A DNA stretch of 64,000 nucleotides from the NCBI RefSeq assembly GCF_001659605.2, contig NC_035170.2:7757001-7821000 (forward strand), written 5' to 3'. How positions within the stretch are numbered: position 1 is the first letter of the stretch; each line of letters starts with the position of its first letter. The DNA is from Manihot esculenta (Eukaryota; Streptophyta; Magnoliopsida; Malpighiales; Euphorbiaceae). Positions 55,501-64,000 of the stretch are shown in pieces. The notes under the pieces were generated by a model, which saw only the letters and a list, made by a program, of their open reading frames with translations, was not told the DNA's origin and searched no databases. The translations under genes and the position numbers were made by a program.

Positions 55501-57525
55501 TCCTAAGCAACCTACGAGCCTGAAGAGCTGATATCAGACCTCTAGGTGTACCCCTCCTGTCTCCCCTGAAGACGACCTCTGACCCATCCTGACCTCTGAA
55601 CCTGACTACCTTGTCCCTGCAGTCCAAGGTAGCACCATGGGTAGATAACCAGTCCATCCCTAGAATGACGTCAAAATCTGTCAAGTCTAGAACCACAAGG
55701 TCGGCGGACAAGCATCTTCCCTCAACAAACACAGGACTACACTGGCAGACTGACTCTGCACTGATGGATCACACTTGGGTCTACTGACCCAGAGAGGACA
55801 CTCTAACCCAGAAGTCATCAGACCCAACCTCTCTACGGCTCTCGGAGCAATAAAAGAATGAGATGCACCAGGGTCCAACAAGGCATACACATTTGAACAA
55901 CCAATGACTAAGTTACCTGCCACCACGGTGTTAGATGCATCTGCCTCCTGCTGTGTCATTGTGAAGATCCATGCTGGAGCTGATGGACCTTCACCTCTGA
56001 AACCCGCTGAAGAAGAGGCTGCCCCTCTCCCTCTGCCTCTGCCACTGGCCTGAGTCGTGGCTGGAGCTGCTGGCTGTGCTACACTGCCGGAGGCTGTCTA
56101 CTGGGTCTGAGCCATCGGAACTGCTCTTGGACATTCTCGAGCCATATGCCCCTCCTGACCACATCTGAAACAGGCGTTCGTCCCAAACCGACATACTCCC
56201 TTGTGTGGCCTACCACACCTTGCACAAACTGCATTATCAGCACCAGAGCTTGAGCCACTTCTAAATCCCAGACTAGATTTAACCTTGTTCCAGAACTTGT
56301 TCTTCTTACCCTTGGGTTTACCCTATCTCTTACTACCTGAAGCTGCTGCACTCAGGGTAGAGGGATCTAACCTTCCCCCACCCGGAGTTTTAGAACCAGA
56401 AGACTGTGCCACTGTCTGCTTAACTGTCCCCTGAATGATGGCACTGGCCTCCATTTTCCTGGCCATATCTACTATGGCATGGAAGCTCTCCCTGTCCACT
56501 GACTGAATCAAGGAGGAATACCTGGAATGAAGTTTCATAACATACCTCCTTGACTTCTTCGAATCTGTATCCAGACTCTGCCCAGCGAAAGGCAACAGCT
56601 CCAAGAATCTGTCTGTGTACTCCTCTACACTCATTTCATCCGTCTGCCTCAACTGCTCAAACTCTATCATCTTCAGTTCCCTTGAACTATCGGGAAAAGC
56701 CCATCCTGCAAACTCGTTTGCAAACTCTTCCCAAGACATGCTGTCCACCCTCGGATTCACATAATTCTTAAACCACTCACGGGCCTTCTTGCATTTTAAT
56801 GTGAACCCAGCCATCTGGATGGCTCTACTGTCATCCGCCCCTAACTCCTCTGTAATTGTCTTGACCCTCTCAAGATACACAAACGGGTCACCACCTGATT
56901 CAAACTGGGGAGCACCCAGCTTCATATATTCAGTCATCTTGACCTTGCTCCCACCAGATGAGCTAGGCTTAGGTAGTTGAGTTTCTAGAACTGGGGTTTC
57001 TGCTGGTGGTGGAGAAGGTGCAACATTTTCTGCAATAGGGTTTGCTGGATTTGGATAGTAGGGTGGTGGTGGATACATCGGGTACTGTGAGTATGGTGGG
57101 TAGTAAGGTGGGTAGGGCATGTGTGTGGGATAAGGGGTAAAGCTAGGGTTATCCGATGTACCTCCCATCGAATACCCAGGATGTTGTGAAAAGTGTGGGT
57201 AGTAGGGTGGCTGAACAAATCCCGAGGCCTGAGTGCCTCCTTGGGACTCTCCCATACCTTCTTCTGACATGCTAACTCCCAGACTGCCATCCCTCCTCTG
57301 CTCTACATCCATATCATCCCCCATATCCTCTGACATTCCTCCCTGAACTGTTCCCCTCACTGATCTGCTTCTACCCAGATCCAGAGACCTTCTAGGGTCT
57401 CTTACTGCTCTTTCTCTGTTAGACCTACTAGACATTGCCCTAGGCAATGCTGGAGGACAGGCGCTCATGCCCTCATCCTCAGGTGGCACTCCAGTCAATC
57501 GTGCAGATCGACGAGTTCCTCTCAT
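52538..57525 (-). pseudogene. Element C gag-pol with one frameshift and three stops
   Basis: Starts at ATG 57525 (MRGTRRSARLTGVPPEDEG) and ends TGA 52538-52540. Gag has the Pro/Tyr-rich N-part, capsid core and CCHC knuckle near 56170. Breaks: TAG at 56323-56325, TAG at 56098-56100, and a 1-bp deletion near 55757 in the protease region (GTGGCA in F, GTGCA here). From 55732 a single frame of 1023 codons then holds the rest of protease, RT (FIDDILVYF), RNase H (FTDHKS), integrase HHCC finger and core ([10 protein letters not shown]), to TAA 52661-52663. A 6-bp in-frame deletion lies just before that stop. The chromodomain-like tail (EECTWETRESM) follows. This is the least damaged pol region in the window. 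Confidence 0.9.
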
Positions 57526-57780
57526 CCTGTTTTCTGAAAAACAGCACATATCAAGCAGACATTAGCATCATATGGTTCATGTGGGCACACATGAACCCTC
57601 ATCACATACATCACATATCATAGCATATCATTAATGCACATGCATATTATCATGGCATTTCACATCATCATACAAGACAGGACTCTACATCCTATCCTAG
57701 TGGACATGATCTTCCTATTGTGCTTGACCTTCTATAACTTCTATGAGCCCGACACTCTAGGTCCGACCATATGAACCTAG

Positions 57781-57793
57781 GGTTCTGATACCA
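57781..57793 (-). other. Primer-binding site of element C
   Basis: TGGTATCAGAACC on the minus strand, 3 bases after the 5' LTR. Matches the initiator tRNA-Met complement with one change. Confidence 0.85.
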
Positions 57794-57796
57794 CTC

Positions 57797-60100
57797 TGTA
57801 ACGACCCGAAAATCGGATCGCTACCGGCGCTAGGATCCAGATCGGCTTAAGGCCGCCGGGACCCGTAGCAAGCCTGACATAACACCTGTAAACCTGTATA
57901 ATCCCATACATGATCAACAACATACATAGAAATTAAAACTTTTCTTTCCATTCATACACCAACTCTACCTGTGCATGCACTACACAGAACATAAATCATA
58001 AACATTGATCCCTCTATGGGATCTCATCAATACCCCAAGGGGTAGCATATTATATGTTGAGTTGGTTTACATAAACATCATAAAATATCTAAGATCATGT
58101 ATTAAAAAGGATAACAACATTCTACGGTCAAGCACACCTCTAACATCCATCAACATCATCTCATTACATAACTAAACTGTACTTCTACATTACATCATAA
58201 TCATTTATCATGTCCACACTAACTATTACATAAACCGGCCTTACTCTATCCGACCTCCTCTTCTATCATGTACCTGCAAGCCTGGGGGTAAAGGGAGAAG
58301 GGTGAGCTAAAAGCCCAGTGAGTAGAACTATAAAACATATTAACACAGTGCTCCAATGAAATGCATCATAACACAGACAATTCACATAAGGGTTGGGTGA
58401 ACTTGTCACCAATTAGTCCAAGCTAACTCTGTGCCAGGCCGTAGCATGGGGTCCTGGTCTTCCTGTCATAACATACATTACTTACCATTTCCCCAGGGCC
58501 TCCTCTGGGCTCCTGGTCTTCGAGTCCCATAACCGTGCCAGGCCGTAGAATGGGGTCCTGGTCTTTCCTTATTCTGTGCCAGGCCGTAGAATGGGGTCCT
58601 GGTCTTCCTGTCATGGACTAATTGGGTCATCCAATATTCACCCACATCAACAACAATCGATGCAATGCGGCATATTCGTGAAAACTAATGCAATCATACT
58701 ATTGCATAATCATGATGCATGAAACATGATAAAAACATTTAATTTCTCAATTTAAAAGATTAAGTTTAGTTCTACTCACCTCTGGCAGACTCTGACAACA
58801 CCGAAGCAGCTGAACTCACTGCTGGGGTCCTCGGCTCCTCGGGTCCGAACCTACACAGGTGGACTTAAATGAGGGACCAAACATACTAGAACATAACTAT
58901 AAACTACTCCCCAAAAACCTCCTAAAACATCAAGAAATAACCATGCAAAAACATGTAAAGGAAGGCTGAACAGGGCACTTTCGGCGGCAGGTTCGGCGGC
59001 TGAAAGTCCATCCAGAGCCGAAAGTCAGGCAGGTTCGACGGCACCTTCGACGGCCGAAACTCCCAGACAGAGACGAAACTCATGCATGTTCGGCGGAACT
59101 TTCGGCGGCCGAAAGTCCCAGACAGAGACGAAAGTCTCCTTTCGGGAGCAGGCTTCGGCAGCCGAAAGGCTTGCCTCCCCAGCCATGTTCGGCGGCCGAA
59201 AGTCCTTCGACTGCCGAACCTGGTTTCTGCCAAAGGGCAGAAACTTGGCTCCTCAATGCACATTTGCCTCAAACTCAAACCATCATGCATTTAGCTCAAC
59301 CAAAACATGCATACAAGCTCCTAGGGGTCTCAAACTACCTTAAACCCCAACTACAACACATCAAACAACACAATCCAAGTCACATTGTTCAAAAACTCAT
59401 CAAAAACCCATAAACTCAACCTAAGTTTACACATGCATTTTCTACCCCATGAACTTGCATAAAACTTGTTTAAAACATAATGTAAGCTAGAGATCGACTC
59501 TTACCTCTTGAAGATCGAGAGTAGAGGTGATCTAACTTGGAGTTGGGAGAGATTTAGGTTCTTGAACCTCAAAGCTCCAAAACTTGCTCAAATGCTCAAA
59601 ATCTTCAAAACAAAGGTAAAACTTATGAAAATCGTGAAAGATTTGAAGGAAAGGACTCAAGATCGGTGAGGGATAGCGGAGAACTCACCTTGGCCGACGA
59701 CGGGGGAAAAAACTCGCCCGTTTCGGCTAAGGGACCCTTTTATAGTGGCTGGTCAGGCCACGTTCGGGGGCCGAATGTGCCTCCGCATGCATGAAATGTT
59801 CAGCGGCCGAACTTGAGGTTCGGCGGCCGAACCTGGACTTCCCTCACTTATGCCTTCGGTGGCCTAAGGCACACCCGAAATGCATGCATGTTCGGCGGCC
59901 GAACTTGAGGTTCGGCGGCCGAACCTAGGTTTTCCTTCAAGGTTGTTTTCATGCAAAAACTCATTTCCTTTCATGCTTAAAGCAATAAACACATTAAAAT
60001 ATTTTATAAAAACATGGTTTTACCCTTCTAGAGGTATTCGACATCCGAGATTCCACCGGACGGTAGGAATTCCGATACCGGAGTCTAGCCGGGTATTACA
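57797..60100 (-). repeat. 5' LTR of element C (right copy)
   Basis: 2304 bp; the TATA box reads TTTTATA on the plus strand at 59738-59744. Followed by target duplication CCCAT at 60101-60105. Confidence 0.93.
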
Positions 60101-60105
60101 CCCAT

Positions 60106-60460
60106 TATGCCGGCAATCACGGGATCACTAACCTATTAGCTGGCTATATCCCCTCTGGCCACATCACTATCGGATAATCAAAAAATTATTATGTTTATCT
60201 TCTCCTTCTTACAGTATAAAAGAAGAAGAATTACAAAAGTAAAGGTACGCTATTCTCTAATACTACTCAACCTCTAAGTAATTCATTACATTTTCTCTAT
60301 TTTTCAAGATATTGACTTGAGCGTCAGAGTGGCTGCTGTGGGTACCCACTACTACCTCACATTTTCTTCCTTGCAGATTCTAGTCAATCACAACACAATT
60401 CTATTCCAGCCACATCATCAATCTAATCTCAGCAACATCACTAAATTTATGCCCAGTGTG
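60106..60460 (+). repeat. Element G 3' LTR, second part
   Basis: Resumes after element C. TATAAAA at 60215-60221, then the motif TTGACTTGAGCGTCAGAGTGG (60312 on), characteristic of Tat-type LTR ends. The exact end is uncertain (about 60430-60460). Confidence 0.55.
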
Positions 60461-63148
60461 TGATTACAAATAAATAATAAGATAGAGAAAGTATATTCAT
60501 GAATATACATACTTAATAAAGCAATTATAAGCATATAAGATTCATTTAATATGGAATATTACAAACTATATTAGAATTCTCGTAGTAAGTGCAAGTGCAT
60601 GTGTGCATCTCTATACATAATAGATTTATTCGAAATTAATAAACTATTGTCTTTTACCATATTTGCACATATCATGTCCTTTATAAGTTAGCATAATTAA
60701 AAGTATGCAATAAATGCAAATATGTCAATACATGCTATGAAATTCGTAAAATTAGATACCAAGTTTTAATTAAGTTCTCAATCCCTATAAACACATAACA
60801 TGATCAACTAGGTAAATAAGGAATTGTAATGGTAGGTATAAGGTGCCAAATGGTAGGTTAGGGTGTCAAATAGTAGGCTCAAAGACCAAAGCTAAGATAA
60901 TAGGGCTTTGTAGCCATGTCTATGAGGTACCTGATATGTAACCTTTGATATAAATCATATATCAGTATCAGTACTGTGAACTCTTATATATATATGGCAT
61001 ATTGTGCCCTTAAGCTAACTTCGAATTCTACTAAGTTTATGAAGGCCAAGTATTTTTAATTCAATATATTAAATTATTTAAAGTAAATACACATGTCATT
61101 TGAAATCATTTTAATTCATTTTCTAAATATATATAACATATGTCAATATTAACAAAATGAAAGATTCATAGCAAATAATGCACAACTTCATTGACTTAGT
61201 ATTCTAAATAATGAATCAAATCAATTAAACTTTTACAATTCATATCATTGCTAAGCTTAGAATGATAAAAATTTGCTTACCTCTTATTGTATAATAAGTT
61301 TGATTGACAAGCAAACACGTGCGTAAAATAAGCACATCAAGCAAACATGTGTGTAATTCCTATTAATTAAGCAAGCATATCAATTTTTATGCATTCTAAT
61401 TCAAGTGGGGTTACTTTCTGTCCAATTTTGCATTAAATTTTCAAATATCTTATAAATAATTTAATTCCTACTAATTAAGGATGTCAATTTTTATGCATTC
61501 TAAGTCAAGAGAGGTTGCAATTACATTAAATTTTTAAATATCTTCTACATAGAATTAAACTTAATTTATGCAATTCTAATCATCCTAACTCAAGTTATGA
61601 ATTTTACTTTGCAAGCTACTCAAAAGTGTTAATACTAGTATATTTCAAGTTACTAGTTTTCTAATTCTACAAAGATTGAGTTGTGCATACAATTGCATAC
61701 AGATTTGAACTTTACATTCTTCTACAAAGTTTTAGCTCATATGCCTTATGGATAATTTTTCACTATTCATGCCTTATTTTATTGAATACAAAATTACTTA
61801 TGACTTAGACATCACAAATTGTTCTAAATGTACCTGCTCTGCACCAGTTTCAATATTACTCCAATTTATACTAATTTAGGTTTAGAATTATAATTTGAAC
61901 TCTTCATAAAAGTTTAGCATGTTATCTTGGCTTTCATTTAGTTTATATGGACCTAGTTTGGACAATTATACATCAAGATACAGGTTAAAAAGCATAAACT
62001 GCTCATGTAGGGCTTTAATTTTCCAAGTTAAGTTCCATACCTCCATGCCTAGTAAATTCATTTCAATCTTCTCAATCACCATTCTAGAGCACACACTAAT
62101 ATACGTTCAACATAGCATTTATAGCAATCAAATCCAAACTCTAATTAAGCAAAATCTTAAGTAAGAAATAGAAAATCAAGTAATTACCAAATCTTGTTGC
62201 AAAATTCTCCTTACTTGCACTCCTACTCTTTAATTATCTCTTTTCCCTTTGAAATACTCCACCCATGTCAGTATGTGTTTTAGAAAAAGATTGCATAACT
62301 TGAAATTTAAAACTTTATAATTTAAATTTATGCATGAATGAATGGAAGGATGATGGTTCCCAGATGGAAGGATGATGGTTACTAACATTTTCTTTCATTA
62401 CCTTTGATTTTCCGACAATTTGAAACCCTAACTTTTTTCTTTTGTAAATCTTTCAATTTATAGCTGATTTTCTTGAACTTGGTCTAAGGATAAACTGTTG
62501 TTTTAAAAAAAGAGTTGATTTGATAAACAAATTGGCTTGCATTTGATGGAAATAAAGAAAGTTAAAGCTCACCTTTGGACAACTATAGAAGAAATTTGTC
62601 TATAAAGAGAAAAGGAGGAATGCAACCTTTTTATTTTGCTTTTTCATCATCCTTTTAAGTCCTCAAGTGATGTTTGGATAGCAAGAATAAAGTGATAGAA
62701 GAAAATGAAAGGTTAGAATTGGATTTTACTACATTTCAATTTAACTTTTAAACTTTCAATTAGCTAGTAAATTTAACTTTTAAACTTCCAATTAACTTAC
62801 TAGCGTTTAAAAATCCATGAAAACCCTGACACCTCATAAAATACCCCTTCATTTTTTATGGTATAATCAGCTTAAATAAAAATATTTAATTTGCTTTCTT
62901 TGAAAATTTGATCTTGGTGGACGTAAGGGGTTAATTTAGACTTTTTTTGCCAGACATTTGACTTTACCTTTATTAAATAAAATTAATATCATAAGAATAC
63001 ATTAAACAAGTGTATTTGTTACAATTTCCCTCCTTTAAAATTTACATTGTTCACTTGCAGAACTTTGGGGACATTGCGTAAGAAAAACAATTTTACCTGA
63101 AGAAATGATTCTAGATATTTACATCATTTTCCTTGGACAACTAACAAG
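60461..63148. other. AT-rich intergenic DNA before the transporter gene
   Basis: About 2.7 kb without a recognisable exon. It includes the 3' flank of the transporter gene, a local duplication at 61355-61543 and a short repeat of ATGGAAGGATGATGGTT at 62342-62380. No RNA gene seen. Confidence 0.55.
61355..61543 (+). repeat. Two-copy imperfect tandem duplication, about 105 bp
   Basis: AATTCCTATTAATTAAG at 61355 and AATTCCTACTAATTAAG at 61462 both lead into TCAATTTTTATGCATTCTAA and then AAATATCTT. Diverged, so an old local duplication. Confidence 0.65.
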
Positions 63149-63621
63149 TTAGGCAGCCAGTTGATTGTCAGATAAGAGTGGGGTTTCAATATCTTCCTCC
63201 GAGGTCCTAGTTAACTGTTGCTCTGATTTAAGCAGGCAAGCAAAGCCTAAAGCGACTATCTGAGAAAAATTGAACAATTCAGTATTACTTTATCATTAAC
63301 TGATTCAATGAGAAAGATGGTTCAACCATATGGGAATGCACGCATCGCTCTGCAGAGAGACATTGTAAGGACTTACCATGCATACAGATGCAACTATGAT
63401 GCTGAAACCTTTGCAGTTGAAAGGGGCATTGCCAGAAAGGAACAGTGCTGAAACAACCACTCAGCCAATAAGCAAAGGAGAATGTGAAATGAAGAACTGA
63501 TACTAAAGAAAGAAAGAAAGGGAAATAACATTTACAACTCACAAGTTAATGGACTCATTGCCAGAGGGGATAACAAACTAGCTACTGACTTCACACCTGC
63601 AATGAATCCTTGTGCTTTTCC
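63149..63621 (-). CDS. MFS transporter, HIAT1/tetracycline-resistance-like, last three exons
   Basis: Three exons joined by eye: 63621-63543, 63447-63377 and 63259-63149 (TAA), with GT-AG borders and matching phases. The first reads GKAQGFIAGVKSVASLLSPL, the second continues LFLSGNAPFNCKGFSIIVAS, and the third gives IVALGFACLLK and a hydrophilic tail ending DNQLAA. These form the last two membrane helices and cytosolic tail of a transporter. GKAQG...SPL with ALFLS-type NAPFxCKGFSI is the pattern I recall for plant proteins annotated as hippocampus-abundant-transcript-like or tetracycline-resistance MFS proteins (for example the At2g16970 group). Substrate unknown. The upstream exons lie beyond the window; 63622-64000 looks like intron. 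The family call is moderate; the exon structure is firmer. Confidence 0.7.
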
Positions 63622-64000
63622 CTGAACAGAGATAAATCGAGTACGACCGTAAAGGTTCATAAGAAGATGCAGAACAGGGATACTGCTAAACCTACCTTGA
63701 GTCTAGGATTAAGAGAACATGAAACCAAAACCTCTTTTTCTATTCACCTAAAGAGTTTCTATAAAATAATTAAATGGTTAGCCTTGGATGAAATGTATAG
63801 TGAACTTGCAGTAATTGGTTTCACCAAGTACGAGTTAAATCTGGATTCTGGAGGCTATTCTGATAGCAAATTGTGTTGAATGATTAAACTGAACAAAAAT
63901 CTGAAGTTCCCACTACAAGATTTAAACAGGATTTCTTGCATGAATGAAAAATTGCACAGGAGTTTATAAAAATTCTATTATGCAAAAGGAAGAATGGCTA
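63622..64000 (-). other. Probable intron of the transporter gene
   Basis: The pyrimidine-rich acceptor before 63621 and the lack of coding signal suggest intron up to the window edge. An open frame on the plus strand at 63610-63879 has no motif and overlaps the exon. Confidence 0.45.

Larger units (their letters stand above)
50126..60100 (-). mobile_element. Element C: complete Tekay/Del-type element on the minus strand
   Basis: 9975 bp with LTRs of 2305 and 2304 bp and a 5-bp target duplication CCCAT at 50121-50125 and 60101-60105. It sits inside the 3' LTR of G. Its coding strand is minus, so the 5' LTR is on the right. Confidence 0.95.
45886..60460 (+). mobile_element. Element G: deleted Tat-lineage element, split by C
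   Basis: Pieces: a gag scrap (45888-46064), a spacer with tandem repeats, a degenerate antisense ORF, and a 3' LTR starting near 49906 that element C interrupts at 50125. The LTR resumes at 60106 and ends near 60460. Protease, RT, RNase H and integrase are absent, so a large internal deletion occurred. The 5' LTR is not in the window. G differs from element A in every compared stretch, so it is another Tat family. Confidence 0.65.

Noticed and set aside
63610..63879. Plus-strand frame of 89 codons at the right edge
   Set aside because: It overlaps the minus-strand transporter exon and probable intron and has no motif.

Overview
The window is plant nuclear DNA, from a eudicot judging by the gene structures. 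An Euphorbiaceae/Malpighiales source is only a guess. Three host genes, all on the minus strand, have canonical GT-AG introns. They flank a block of about 52 kb (8.5-60.5 kb) made almost entirely of nested, broken Ty3/gypsy LTR retrotransposons. I saw no rRNA or tRNA genes, no CRISPR array and no bacterial features.

Host genes. At 66-1537 lies a GDSL esterase/lipase whose 3' end runs off the left edge. At 2881-7773 lies a nine-exon gene for a chloroplast RNA-editing factor of the ORRM1 type (two MORF/RIP-like boxes plus a C-terminal RRM). I joined its exons by eye and they give an open frame of 400 codons. At 63149-63621 lie the last three exons of a membrane transporter resembling the tetracycline-resistance/HIAT1-like MFS family; its upstream part runs off the right edge.

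Transposon block, left to right. Element A (8536-17525, +) is a Tat-lineage Ty3 element with a 500-bp LTR, a TGGCGCC primer site, a broken gag-pol with a second RNase H, and two tandem-repeat arrays. It also carries an antisense ORF that contains a captured piece of a Pol IV/Pol V largest-subunit gene. A minus-strand LTR fragment follows (17526-18334). Element B (18335-26143, +) is a Tekay/Del-type chromovirus with a truncated 3' LTR. H (26144-28881) is a solo LTR. Element E (28882-45885, +) is an old, internally deleted Tekay-like element; its 5' LTR is split by element F (30099-40104, +; TSD CCAGA; near-identical LTRs). G (45886-50125 and about 60106-60460, +) is a deleted Tat element with its own repeat array and a degenerate antisense ORF. 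G's 3' LTR is split by element C (50126-60100, minus; TSD CCCAT).

How it fits together. Visible nesting gives C inside G, F inside E, E next to or inside G, and B inside a minus-strand LTR that itself sits in A. No element has an intact polyprotein. Most nonsense codons in B and F look like C-to-T or G-to-A changes, as expected from methylated, silenced DNA. The Tekay-like LTRs (about 2.3 kb) share a TATA box, GCC-box-like palindrome clusters, splice-site-like motifs, a hairpin-forming minisatellite and a hairpin just before the polypurine tract. The most unusual single item is the Pol IV/V fragment: a part of the transposon-silencing machinery carried inside a transposon. All family assignments rest on motif recognition; no database search was possible.
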